Assembly (NCBI RefSeq): GCF_029537485.1
Contig: NZ_JARPUS010000014.1
Span: 1 to 64,000, forward strand
Length of the DNA stretch: 64,000 nucleotides
Direction of reading: 5' to 3'
DNA from: Pseudomonas sp. GOM6
GTDB lineage: Bacteria; Pseudomonadota; Gammaproteobacteria; Pseudomonadales; Pseudomonadaceae
Part shown: positions 46,028 through 56,311 of the stretch, one piece after another
How the letters are laid out: every line of letters begins with the position of its first letter
Position numbering within the stretch: position 1 is the first letter of the stretch
The notes under the pieces: generated by a model
What the model was told of the DNA's origin: nothing
The model's database searches: none
What the model saw: only the letters and a program-made list of their open reading frames with translations
Translations under genes and position numbers: made by a program

Positions 46028-47332
46028 CTAGGGGGCCCTGGTCAAAAGCCTTACGTCATAGCGAAGGGCCGAGTCCAGCGCATCCTCACGGACATACGAG
46101 TCAACCCTCCCACCGCGTACGTCCCATACCCAAAGGCATATGTTGTTATCTCTCGGTGCGGGATGAACAACCAGCGACACAATGCTGAGGCCATCCTTTC
46201 TCACCGGAGCTGGAATGAGCCGAACCAGGTGGGGCTTGTATCCTGGCCAGACTTTCATACGGCGCAACCCCTTGTGGATGCTTTCCGCCCACCGGCAAGC
46301 CTCGGCCTGGAAACTTTCCCTCAAGCCTCCCCAACCAGCGTACGCAGTCCGATCAGAATTAACGGTCAACGGACCGCCCAGCTCTTCAGCAATCCTTTTG
46401 GAAATTTCCGCTTTCGCATCACCCAGGTCGCATTCTGGATCTGACCAAATAGCCGTCAGCAGATACGACGTATGGCTTGCCAGCTTGTGATAGAGCAGAT
46501 CCAGCACATAAGGCTTTTGTCCTTGCTTTGGCTTCAGCGCATTTAGCGCCTCTGTCGTCGGCATTGCCGCGCCGAGTATGTCGTATCTGCCCGGCCCATG
46601 CGTTACGTATACCACTACCCCCCGTTCCCTCTGTCTCAAACGAAGCTGCGGGTGATCCAGGTTTAGGTAGTAGATGCTCGTTACCTTTGAGCCAACGAAG
46701 ACCCCATGCGACAACCCCGGCATATAGCTCCTAACGAACCCCAAGCTCAAAAGACGCTTCAATTGATGCTTGATCGATAAGGTGTCGAGACCAGTCATAG
46801 CCCTGAGCCTAGGCCCTCCAAGCCCGGCCACTACACCGCACTCGTCAGCCTCACTGAGAAGGGCCGCTAATAAAACCCGGGTAGCAGCCCCCAACCGCCC
46901 CTTGGCACCAGGAGCTGCAGGCCGACCGTCTTTGCGCGTCGCAGTACGGGGTGGCTTTTCCTCATGCCCTGTCGATGCCGTCGTTTCACCGTCCCTAACT
47001 GCGTGAATCTCCGGTTCAAGAAAAAGACGAAGCATCAGCTCGCGATGAGTGAATTCTGGGTCTGCCTTGACGAGCACTCTAAGCAAGTTTTCTGAGGCTA
47101 CGTAGCTGACATCAGGACGCCCAACCCTGCCGTCCTGCTTGCACTTCTTCAGAAGCCCAGCCCTGACCAGCTCTTGCGAAGCATCCCAGACAAACCTTTC
47201 CGTCAGACAGAGTTGCTTCGCTACAGGCTTGATCTTGTAAGGCACGTCCAGACTGACGTCATTCCGACAAACAAAAGCCTGCAAAAAAAACCGTGCCTCT
47301 GCATCTGCTTCTATATCTGATAGAGCTATCAT
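46028..47332 (-). CDS. unknown element protein with winged-helix-like regions
   Basis: 434 aa. Not recognised. The N-terminal 80 residues (YKIKPVAKQLCLTERFVWDASQELVRAGLLKK) and a segment near residue 175 (LRAMTGLDTLSIKHQLKRLLSLGFVR) both read as winged-helix DNA-binding units, separated by a Pro/Ala/Lys-rich linker. The C-terminal half is a mixed alpha/beta domain. It sits next to alpA and faces a divergent gene across a 12-bp phased repeat array, so it may be the regulator or initiator that binds that array (inference). Confidence 0.6.
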   Translation of the reverse strand: MIALSDIEADAEARFFLQAFVCRNDVSLDVPYKIKPVAKQLCLTERFVWDASQELVRAGLLKKCKQDGRVGRPDVSYVASENLLRVLVKADPEFTHRELMLRLFLEPEIHAVRDGETTASTGHEEKPPRTATRKDGRPAAPGAKGRLGAATRVLLAALLSEADECGVVAGLGGPRLRAMTGLDTLSIKHQLKRLLSLGFVRSYMPGLSHGVFVGSKVTSIYYLNLDHPQLRLRQRERGVVVYVTHGPGRYDILGAAMPTTEALNALKPKQGQKPYVLDLLYHKLASHTSYLLTAIWSDPECDLGDAKAEISKRIAEELGGPLTVNSDRTAYAGWGGLRESFQAEACRWAESIHKGLRRMKVWPGYKPHLVRLIPAPVRKDGLSIVSLVVHPAPRDNNICLWVWDVRGGRVDSYVREDALDSALRYDVRLLTRAP

Positions 47333-47403
47333 GGCCGTAAAAATCTTAATCCAAAAATAGAAATTGAGATTTTATACCCTATTTTATCAGAACAGTTAAT
47401 TCA

Positions 47404-47511
47404 GTTAACAAGACCGTTAACGATGCATTTAACATGCTAATTAACAAATCAGTTAACACCTCATAATTCACATCAGCTAACACATCAGTTATCTTTTCTG
47501 TTAACAGGCTT
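47404..47511. repeat. array of nine 12-bp phased GTTAAC-type repeats
   Basis: Cores start every 12 nt exactly: 47,404 GTTAAC, 47,416 GTTAAC, 47,428 TTTAAC, 47,440 ATTAAC, 47,452 GTTAAC, 47,464 TAATTC (weak), 47,476 GCTAAC, 47,488 GTTATC, 47,500 GTTAAC. Spacers tend towards ACATCA. A tenth, out-of-phase GTTAAT is at 47,395. The array lies in the divergent region between two unknown genes. Iteron-like origin or multi-site operator are both possible. Confidence 0.85.
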
Positions 47512-47566
47512 GGCATAGCGAGCGCCCACGGCATGGTGGTGGAGCTCAGTAAGAGGAGAGAGGTGG

Positions 47567-48241
47567 ATGGCGAGGACTGAAGGCAAGCCGAGCTGGCTCA
47601 ATGAGGATGATCATGAAGAGTGGCAGTGGGCCGCGAACTATCTGTCCAAACACTGCCCTGATCGACTCAAGGACAAGCTCAGCCTGATGGCCGCGACGAT
47701 TTTCAGCTCGCTTGTCAGATCGATCCATGCCCTAGAAAAAGAGGCCGAAGGCGTAAAGCTCATTCAGCGACTGAGAAATGCCATCCGGCAACGGCGCTAT
47801 CGAGCGACAGAGGGTGGCCGGCAGACGTGCTCCTTCACCCTCCCCAAAGCAACCAAGGCAAAGCTCAAGACCTTGGCAAAAAGACACAAAATTACTGAAA
47901 CAGGCGTGATTGAAAGCCTGATCGAGGTAGCCTCTAAACAGGTTTCCATTAACAAAGAGGAAGCCAGGCACGAATCTCAGGCAATGAAAGCCATACGCAA
48001 CGCACGCAAGCTTGAACAAGAGTTAGCCAAGATCCGCATTGATGAAACCTGGAAGCAGCTGCGCCATTGCATAAAACAGCTTGCGCAGTGGGAGGCCTAC
48101 CTAAAGGAAACACTCCCTGCGCTATCCCCCGAGGAAGAAGCCGCTGCAACGCCTCTTGCAGAGGAACACCTGCGTGTAATCCAAGAGGCCATCGACGCCG
48201 CCGTATTCAAGCATAGAGAGATGAGCCCAAGAGCCATCTGA
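47567..48241 (+). CDS. MatP-like ribbon-helix-helix / coiled-coil protein (unknown)
   Basis: 224 aa, strong GAGGAG/GAGG ribosome-binding site. An N-terminal helical region (about 1-80) is followed by a basic stretch (RLRNAIRQRRYRA) and a ribbon-helix-helix-like segment (CSFTLPKATKAKLKTLAKRHKITETGVIESLIEVA, about 89-123), then a coiled coil. The order and the basic RR-rich junction recall MatP, the Ter-macrodomain protein, although the C-terminus is longer. Divergent from the unknown 434-aa gene across the repeat array. DNA binding is likely; function unknown. Confidence 0.6.
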   Translation: MARTEGKPSWLNEDDHEEWQWAANYLSKHCPDRLKDKLSLMAATIFSSLVRSIHALEKEAEGVKLIQRLRNAIRQRRYRATEGGRQTCSFTLPKATKAKLKTLAKRHKITETGVIESLIEVASKQVSINKEEARHESQAMKAIRNARKLEQELAKIRIDETWKQLRHCIKQLAQWEAYLKETLPALSPEEEAAATPLAEEHLRVIQEAIDAAVFKHREMSPRAI

Positions 48242-48261
48242 AATCATCGCCCCAGGGCAGC

Positions 48262-48295
48262 GACCCACCAGAGTGTGGGTCAAAGTGTGGGTCAA
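48262..48295. repeat. 12-bp tandem repeat with inverted arm at island end
   Basis: AGTGTGGGTCAA occurs twice in tandem (48,272-48,283 and 48,284-48,295), and GACCCAC at 48,262-48,268 pairs with GTGGGTC of the first unit. It lies between the last element gene and the ordinary chromosome, so it is a candidate attachment or recombination site. Confidence 0.5.
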
Positions 48296-48349
48296 AGTAA
48301 TTTATAAATATAAAATCTTATAAAATCAATGAGATACAACAATAATACA

Positions 48350-48372
48350 CCGGCCACAAGCCGGCCTTTTTA
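48350..48372 (+). terminator. rho-independent terminator
   Basis: Stem CCGGC-CACAA-GCCGG followed by CC and five T, downstream of the MatP-like gene and ahead of the convergent hydrolase gene. Confidence 0.7.
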
Positions 48373-48389
48373 TTGCCTGAGATTTTTCA

Positions 48390-49286
48390 TCAGCCCTGTG
48401 TGCCCGAGCGCAGCTGCACTTCGGCACTCACCTCCTGAGCCAGTAGCCAGTCGAGCGCCTCATCCCACAAGGGCGCCAGTGTCGGGCGGAAATAGCCCAT
48501 GTGGCCAATCGCTTGACCGGCTGAGACCGGCAGATCGCGGCGCTCCAGCGTTGCGTTGCGGTAACCCACGATAAAAGCGTCACGCGAGCGCGGCAGGGCC
48601 CAGAGGTCATCCTCGGCATTGGCGAACAGGCAGGGCATGCGCACGTCCGCGAAGCGGCGTACGGTGTCCGCCATCTGCGGGTCATCAAAGAAATAGCGGG
48701 GGAAGCTGCACCAATGCCGCCAGTCCCGATAAACCCCACGCGGCAAGTCCTCACCCATACCGAGCAGGCTCCAGGCCAGATAGCCCTTGACCCGGACGAT
48801 CAGCGGTAGCACACCACCCCACATCAAGCGCACCTTGAGCGCCTCCAGGCCAGGCATCCAGCCAGCCCAGCCGGCGCCCGTACCAAAGCAGTAGGCTGCG
48901 GCAATACGTGTCTGATTGGGTAGCAGCCCCAGCGCGTGCCCGCCGAAGGAGTGCCCCATCCAGTACAGAGGCTGATCGTCTTTGCCCAGGTAATCGACGG
49001 CGGCCTTGAGATCAAGTAACGCCCAGTCCAGATAGGCCATGTCGAAGCCTTTGAGGGAATCGGGCTTGGAGTCGCCAATGCCTCGGTAGTCGAGGGTCAG
49101 CACGGTGAAACCGCGCTGACTGGCGTGCTCGGCAAAGCGCCGGTAGAAGCGCTGTGGCACCCCCGTGGCAGACGCCATCAACAGGTTGCCCCTGGCCTTG
49201 CCCTACGCCGGATAGCGGGTCGCGCCCAGGGGGTAACCATCGTCCGCCTGCAAGGTGAACTGTTCGGGAGAAGTGCTGGCCGTCAT
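48390..49286 (-). pseudogene. alpha/beta hydrolase with in-frame premature stop
   Basis: The full frame starts at ATG 49,286 (MTASTSPEQFTLQADDGYPL...) and is interrupted by a TAG at 49,205-49,203 (codon 28), then continues in the same frame (NLLMASATGVPQRFYRRFAEHASQ). The rest carries the alpha/beta-hydrolase fold with nucleophile elbow GHSFGG, LDYRGIGDS, a late Asp (NAEDDLW) and a final GHMGYF His. An ATG at 49,181 could restart a 263-aa protein lacking only the first strand. CAG-to-TAG is the simplest explanation; sequencing error is possible. Confidence 0.8.
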
Positions 49287-49342
49287 CGCTGTATTCCTGT
49301 CTCGTTCCGGGGGTGGCGCAGTGCGCCGCCCAGCAAAACTAA

Positions 49343-49355
49343 ACAAACGTTCGGT
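49343..49355. promoter_or_regulatory. possible TetR operator
   Basis: ACAAACGTTCGGT, an imperfect palindrome centred on AACGTT, between the divergent hydrolase and tetR genes, where an autoregulated TetR repressor usually binds. Confidence 0.4.
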
Positions 49356-49425
49356 AATCGTCAAATTGAGTCAATACGGCGCATGACATAGAATCAACCG
49401 CACTTATCGCTGACAGGATGCTGCT

Positions 49426-49986
49426 GTGCGCCCCCCCAAGATTTCTCGCGATGAACTGCTGCAGCACTGTGCCAGAACCTTCAAGCGCCATGGCTACCAT
49501 GGCACGACCATGGACATGCTGGCCCAGGCCTGCGGCCTGACCAAGGCCTCTTTCTACCATCACTACCCGAACAAGGATTCACTGCTGCGCGATGTGCTGA
49601 GCTGGTCTCACGAGCGCCTGAAGCATTCCCTGTTTGCCCTGGCCTACGATGAGTCGCTACCCGCTGCCGAGCGGCTCAGCGTGATGGGGGAAAGGGCCAA
49701 GCGCCTGTTTCAGGACGACTCAATTGGCTGCCTGATGGGCGTAGTGGCGATGGACGCGGCCTATGGCAATGAGACGTTGATGGCACCAATCCGTGACTTC
49801 ATGGATGACTGGGCCAGGGCCTTCGCCTGCCTGTTCGAGGCGCAGCATGGCGCCGAGCAGTCTCTGCAACAGGCTCGCCAGCTGGTCGCCGACTTCGAAG
49901 GCGCTATTCTGCTGGCGCGCATCTACGCCGATCCCGGCTATATCGATGCAGTCTGCACACGGGCGGCGCGCCAGCTGCAGGCCTGA
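49426..49986 (+). CDS. TetR-family transcriptional regulator
   Basis: 186 aa, GTG start. Helix-turn-helix FKRHGYHGTTMDMLAQACGLTKASFYHHYPNKDSLL is the classical TetR domain; the C-terminal part is a ligand-binding helical domain. Divergent from the alpha/beta hydrolase, which it probably represses. Ligand unknown. Confidence 0.92.
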   Translation: MRPPKISRDELLQHCARTFKRHGYHGTTMDMLAQACGLTKASFYHHYPNKDSLLRDVLSWSHERLKHSLFALAYDESLPAAERLSVMGERAKRLFQDDSIGCLMGVVAMDAAYGNETLMAPIRDFMDDWARAFACLFEAQHGAEQSLQQARQLVADFEGAILLARIYADPGYIDAVCTRAARQLQA

Positions 49987-51681
49987 TCAACCGGCCGCTG
50001 TCAGCGCGATGATGACCGGCCCGCACACCGCCAACAGGACGTTGGAGATGGCATAGCACACGGTAAAGCCGACCACCGGGGTATTGCTGCCGGACTGCTC
50101 GATAATCTTGTTCATCGACGCCGCTTCGGTCTGTGCCCCCGCCAGGGCGCCCAACAGGATCATCGGGTGCAGGCGCAGGACATAGCGGCCGAAATACAGC
50201 GCCACAAGGGGCGGCAACAACGTCACCACCACGCCCGAAATCAGGATCGCCACCCCATGTTCCTGCATCGCCGCAATTGCCGCCGGGCCGGCCAGCAGAC
50301 CGACCACAGCCCCAAAGGCGGTCAGACCGAACTCGGAGAAGGCCCACTGTGCCGCCGGCGGCATGGCCCCCAGCTCAGGATGCCGCGAGTTGATCCATCC
50401 GATGACCAGCGCCACCACCAGCACGCCACCGCCCACACCAAGCTCCACCGGAATCATGCCGATATGGGTCGATAGCAAACCCAGCAAAGAGCCCAGCGCC
50501 ATGCCCAGCGCATGCACCGCGATATCGGTTCGGTAGTTTTCCTTGCGGATGCGCCCCAGCCGCGCGGCCAGCGACTCGACGCTGGCAGTACGTCCAGCCA
50601 ACGCGATGACATCACCACGGCGCAGCACGGTATCCGGCAGTAGAGGCAGCTCCAACCCTTGACGGGTGATGCTGCGCAGGAAGCAGCCCATACGCTCGAC
50701 ACCCACCAGCTGGGACTTGATCTGGTGAATGGTGTGGCCGGCAAACTCCTTGCTGGTCAGCACGATATCGACTTTCCGGGTGGGGAAGGACATCGACTCT
50801 GGATGGTCGACTTCCTCACCAATCCAACCGGCCAACTCACCAACGGCCTCACGCAGGGCATACACCCCCACGATGTCGCCCTCGGCCAGGATCAGCGACG
50901 GATCACGCTCGATCACCTGCCCGCCCCGAACCACCCGTTCGACGCTGAAAGACGGATGCCTGGCCTCCACCTCGGCAATGGTCTGCCCCAGCGCGGAACC
51001 ACCACTCATCACCCGATGAGCACGAACTACGATGCGCGTGTAAGGCACGGTGATGGCGTCTTCGTTCTTGGCGATCCCCAGTTCCAGCTCCAGCTCGCGG
51101 GCCGAGCTGACCAGATCAATACCCAGCAGGCGCGGCGCCACGCTGCCGACGAAAACAATCAGCCCGACCGTGCCAAACAGGTAGGTGATGGCATAGGCGA
51201 TGGCCATGTGGCTGTTCAGCTGAGCCTTCTCCGCGGCACTCAGGTCCAGATGACTGATCGCACTGCTCGCGGTCCCCATGATCGCCGTGTCGGTCAGCGC
51301 GCCGGCGCCCAGCCCGGCCGTGAAGCCGGCGTCGAACTTGTAGATGCTGAACATCAGCATGATGCTGGCCAGCGCCACGCCACAGAGCACCACGGACAGC
51401 ACCACCAGTTTGAGCGTGCCGCGGTTGAGACTGCCGAAAAACTCCGGGCCGCTCTTGAAGCCGATGGCATAGATGAACAGCACAAAGAACACTGACTTGA
51501 GTACATGCGGCACCTCCAGGCCGATCTGCCCGATCAGCAGGCCCATCAGCAACGCCCCCGCCACCGAGCCCAGGTGGAAGCTGCCCAGCCGCAGGCGTCC
51601 GATCAACACACCCAGTGAGATAGCCAGGAATACCGCTATCTCGGGTGTGGCCCGCAGTGCATCGAGAATGAAGTCGAGCAT
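49987..51681 (-). CDS. AspT/YidE-type putative transporter (aspartate:alanine antiporter family)
   Basis: 564 aa from ATG 51,681 with GGGAG upstream. Two hydrophobic repeat blocks (about 1-190 and 395-564), with GAGALTDTAIMGTASSAI and its counterpart GALAGAQTEAASMNKIIEQS, flank two central TrkA_C-type regulatory domains. This layout is that of the aspartate:alanine exchanger family. Substrate cannot be told from sequence alone. Ends at the tetR stop, convergent. Confidence 0.88.
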   Translation of the reverse strand: MLDFILDALRATPEIAVFLAISLGVLIGRLRLGSFHLGSVAGALLMGLLIGQIGLEVPHVLKSVFFVLFIYAIGFKSGPEFFGSLNRGTLKLVVLSVVLCGVALASIMLMFSIYKFDAGFTAGLGAGALTDTAIMGTASSAISHLDLSAAEKAQLNSHMAIAYAITYLFGTVGLIVFVGSVAPRLLGIDLVSSARELELELGIAKNEDAITVPYTRIVVRAHRVMSGGSALGQTIAEVEARHPSFSVERVVRGGQVIERDPSLILAEGDIVGVYALREAVGELAGWIGEEVDHPESMSFPTRKVDIVLTSKEFAGHTIHQIKSQLVGVERMGCFLRSITRQGLELPLLPDTVLRRGDVIALAGRTASVESLAARLGRIRKENYRTDIAVHALGMALGSLLGLLSTHIGMIPVELGVGGGVLVVALVIGWINSRHPELGAMPPAAQWAFSEFGLTAFGAVVGLLAGPAAIAAMQEHGVAILISGVVVTLLPPLVALYFGRYVLRLHPMILLGALAGAQTEAASMNKIIEQSGSNTPVVGFTVCYAISNVLLAVCGPVIIALTAAG

Positions 51682-51732
51682 GTGCTTCTCCCTGTTACTG
51701 AACAAGGCCGCCGCCGGCAGGCCGCTGCATGA

Positions 51733-53376
51733 TCACTCTTGCGCAGGCTCCCGGGCGGGCGCCTTGAACCAGTGTTCACGCGGCACCAGCTTGTCGCTCT
51801 GCGGGTCACCCAGATAGTGCGGCGACATGATCTGTACGCCGTACTCGTTGAACACATCCTGAATATTGGCGTGCAGCATGCTCAGCAGCACCGCCCGTGG
51901 CAGCGGCTGGCTGGGGATGGCCTGGGCCACGAGGCGGTACTCCGGATAGAAGTCCGACAGGGCCGTCTGAAACACGATAGGCTCAGGTTTCTGCAGTATG
52001 CCGTCGGTACGCCGGGCGGCCTCCAGCAGCATGGCTTCGACCTGGCGCCAGGGCGTGTCGTAGCCGATGGTGACCACCGTATCGACGATGTAGCCCTCGC
52101 CCTGCACGGCTCGCGAGTAATTCTTGGTCACCGCGCCGGTGATCATCGAATTGGGAATGGTCAGCACCTCACCCAGGCCGGTGCGGATAGTGGTGGTGAA
52201 CATGCCCATCTCGGTCACCGTACCCTCGTGTCCGCCCACCTGAACAAACTCGCCGGGGCGCAGAGTGCGTGAATAGGTAAGGATCAAACCCGCCGCCGCC
52301 TGACCGACCACACTGGAGGCGCCCAGAGAAATCATCAGACCGATCAATACCGACAGCCCCTTGAACGCTTCGGTACCGGCCCCCGGCAAATAGGGATAGG
52401 CCATGGCCAGGGCAAACAGCCAGATGGCCAACGACGTCAATCGAGTCGTCGGTTGCAGCGTCTCGTGACTCAGCCAGCTGATGGTGCCAGGACGCGCCAT
52501 GCGCTTGAGCAGACTGCGCATGAAACCACTGATGCCACGGGCGATCAGGAAGATCGTCACGGCAATGGCCAGCCCCGGTAACGCACCGACAATTCCGTCG
52601 AGCAGATAGCGAGCCATGTGCAACAGATAGATGTTGAGGCTCTCTCCCCAAGGCCGGGTATAGGGGAACTGCGACAGGACGAAGCTCAGCCATTGGTAGC
52701 TGAACAACAGCACCAGCAGCCAATAGATCAGCCACAACAGACGATTGACCAGGTAATACAGGTTCTGCATGTCAATGATTGGGGTGTGCCCGACCTTGAG
52801 CATGCGGGTGTGGCGCTGCATGACTTGGGGAATCAGATTGAGCAACTTGCTGCGCACAAAGCTCGCCCCACGCAACAGCGCGATATAGAGCAAAGTGGCG
52901 ATCGCCGAGAACCCAGCCGCCTTTAGCAGGAAGCGTACGTTACGCGCCTCACCGCTCTCCTCCACGACCAGGCGCAGATTGTCTGCCGCCACCTGAGCCG
53001 CTTCACGCACCGAGGTCTGACCTACATCCAGATCCTGAGGCGTCACGATGAAGGCCCGACTGTAGCCCAGCAATACCATGTAACTCTGCTGGATCGGGTC
53101 GATGCTGACCTTCAGCTCATCATCCCCAGCCAGTGCTTCGTTAATGACAGCCCGCGCGCGCTGCACCCTGAGCGCAGGCGTTTCCCCCAGCAAGGTCGCG
53201 CGAAACACCATCACACTGCGATTGGCCAGCTTGAGTTCTACAGCCTCTGCCGCAGGTGCCGCAGCCGCCTTTTGCTCTGCCGTTTCCACTGCCTCTGCAG
53301 CCACACCGACAGCCGACCAGAAGAGCGCAGCAAGCAGCGCTCCCCATGCAAACATCCGACGCCCCATGACACTCAC
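51733..53376 (-). CDS. MscS-family mechanosensitive channel
   Basis: 547 aa. Signal sequence, a periplasmic domain (about 30-155), several membrane helices, and the MscS pore and beta domain: GLMISLGASSVVGQAAAGLILTYSRTLRPGEFVQVGGHEGTVTEMG, IPNSMITGAVTKNYSR. A large-type small-conductance channel that releases solutes on hypo-osmotic shock. Core-genome gene, not part of the metal island. Confidence 0.92.
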   Translation of the reverse strand: MSVMGRRMFAWGALLAALFWSAVGVAAEAVETAEQKAAAAPAAEAVELKLANRSVMVFRATLLGETPALRVQRARAVINEALAGDDELKVSIDPIQQSYMVLLGYSRAFIVTPQDLDVGQTSVREAAQVAADNLRLVVEESGEARNVRFLLKAAGFSAIATLLYIALLRGASFVRSKLLNLIPQVMQRHTRMLKVGHTPIIDMQNLYYLVNRLLWLIYWLLVLLFSYQWLSFVLSQFPYTRPWGESLNIYLLHMARYLLDGIVGALPGLAIAVTIFLIARGISGFMRSLLKRMARPGTISWLSHETLQPTTRLTSLAIWLFALAMAYPYLPGAGTEAFKGLSVLIGLMISLGASSVVGQAAAGLILTYSRTLRPGEFVQVGGHEGTVTEMGMFTTTIRTGLGEVLTIPNSMITGAVTKNYSRAVQGEGYIVDTVVTIGYDTPWRQVEAMLLEAARRTDGILQKPEPIVFQTALSDFYPEYRLVAQAIPSQPLPRAVLLSMLHANIQDVFNEYGVQIMSPHYLGDPQSDKLVPREHWFKAPAREPAQE

Positions 53377-53612
53377 CCCAATGATTAGACCGCCTCAACG
53401 CATGGGGTCTGTGCCCCTGCAACATTCCATTGCACCGCTGACAAGCAAGCGTAGCGCAGCTCCGTAAACGCGCATGGCAGCAGCACAGCGGCGACCGAGC
53501 CGAATCATTCCAACCTTGCCGCCGTAGCCTGCTACTTTTCTTGAGGGGCCACATTGCAACCGATAGCCATCATCCAAGCTGCATTCAGCGCATGACCACA
53601 GGAGTGCTCAAT

Positions 53613-54902
53613 ATGCCGGGACTTTATCGCTCACGCCGACGCCTGTTCTGCGTCGCACCGCTGCTATTGGCAGCGAGCCCGAGCTGGGCGGGCGGCATCA
53701 TGATTTACGAGGCCGGCAACGAAGGTAGCGGCCTGGCCAACGCCGGAGCGGCGGCGCTTGCCAGCGACCCCAGCGTATTGATGAACAACCCCGCCGGCCT
53801 GACAGAACTGGCCGGCACGCAGATATCCGCCAATGGCCAGTTGATCCTGGGCGACCTGACCTTCTCCCGCGACGGCAATAACGATTTTTCCGGCAACGAA
53901 GGCGGCAACATCCTCAAATACCTCCCCGGCAGCAGCTTCTTCGTCAGCCATCAGATCAACGAACGGGCCAGCATCGGTTTCGGTATGTATGGCAACTTCG
54001 GCCTTGCCGTTGACTACGACGATGACTGGGCCGGGCGCTATTTCACCCAGGAGTCGGCCATTCTGGGGGTATCGCTACAACCCACCTACGCCTACAAGAT
54101 CAACGATGACCTCTCCATCGGTTTCGGACCACGCCTGATGTATGGCTATTTCCGCACCGAAGTGGCAGTCAACAACAATGTGCTGGGGCTGGCAGACCGT
54201 GAAGATGGCCAGCTGGAATACAAGGACACCGATGTCGGCCTTGGCTTCAATATCGGCGCGCTCTACCGCCTCAATGAACGCACCAGACTCGGTATTGCCT
54301 ACACCAGCAAGGTCGACCTGGAGTTCGAAGACAAGGCCAGCCTCGACGACATCAGCAACCCCTTGCTGAACTTGGCCCTGCAACGCGCCAACCCCAGCGG
54401 CCTGGAGATAGACATGGAGGTGCCACAAACCGCCGTGCTCAGCCTGGCCTATGACCTGGACTCACAATGGAAACTGCTCGGCAGTCTCGGCTGGCAGGAC
54501 TGGAGCGAGTTCGGCAAGATCGGCGTCGAAGTGGACACGGATCTGGCGGGCACCAGCACCAGCGTCGACCGCCAGTACAAGGACACCTGGCATGCCTCCC
54601 TCGGCGCACAGTACCAGGCCACCCGCCAATTGCGCTGGAGCATGGGGGTGGGTTACGACAGTTCGGCGGTCGACGACGAAGATCGCACCGCCGACAACCC
54701 CATGAACGAGAGCTGGCGCCTGGCCACCGGCATCAACTATGCGGTGGACGAGGGGCTTGACCTGCACATGGCCTACACTCTGGTATGGCTGGGCGACATG
54801 GACATCAACCAGACCAAGAGCAGATCCGGAGATAGCCTGTCTGGCAGCTATGACAACAGCGCCCTGCATATCATTGGCGGAGGCGCTACCTGGCGCTTCT
54901 GA
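53613..54902 (+). CDS. FadL/OmpP1-type outer-membrane protein
   Basis: 429 aa. Signal peptide to about residue 27 (SPSWAGG), then the FadL family N-terminus GIMIYEAGNEGSGLANAGAAALASDPSVLMNNPAGL and a 14-strand barrel ending in GGGATWRF with C-terminal Phe. FadL-type channels import hydrophobic compounds such as fatty acids or aromatics. ATG at 53,613 chosen for its AGGAG at 53,600-53,604. Confidence 0.9.
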   Translation: MPGLYRSRRRLFCVAPLLLAASPSWAGGIMIYEAGNEGSGLANAGAAALASDPSVLMNNPAGLTELAGTQISANGQLILGDLTFSRDGNNDFSGNEGGNILKYLPGSSFFVSHQINERASIGFGMYGNFGLAVDYDDDWAGRYFTQESAILGVSLQPTYAYKINDDLSIGFGPRLMYGYFRTEVAVNNNVLGLADREDGQLEYKDTDVGLGFNIGALYRLNERTRLGIAYTSKVDLEFEDKASLDDISNPLLNLALQRANPSGLEIDMEVPQTAVLSLAYDLDSQWKLLGSLGWQDWSEFGKIGVEVDTDLAGTSTSVDRQYKDTWHASLGAQYQATRQLRWSMGVGYDSSAVDDEDRTADNPMNESWRLATGINYAVDEGLDLHMAYTLVWLGDMDINQTKSRSGDSLSGSYDNSALHIIGGGATWRF

Positions 54903-54918
54903 TCATGCAAACGCCCAC

Positions 54919-54945
54919 AAAAAAGGCCGCATCAGCGGCCTTTTT
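54919..54945. terminator. bidirectional terminator between fadL-like gene and purA
   Basis: GGCCGC-ATCA-GCGGCC stem flanked by A and T runs, working for both converging genes. Confidence 0.9.
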
Positions 54946-54959
54946 CATGACAGCACCGA

Positions 54960-56267
<1,308 letters not shown>

Positions 56268-56311
56268 CTATTCGGAAAGCTCGATGCCGGCCGCAGCCGG
56301 CGGAAAACTCG

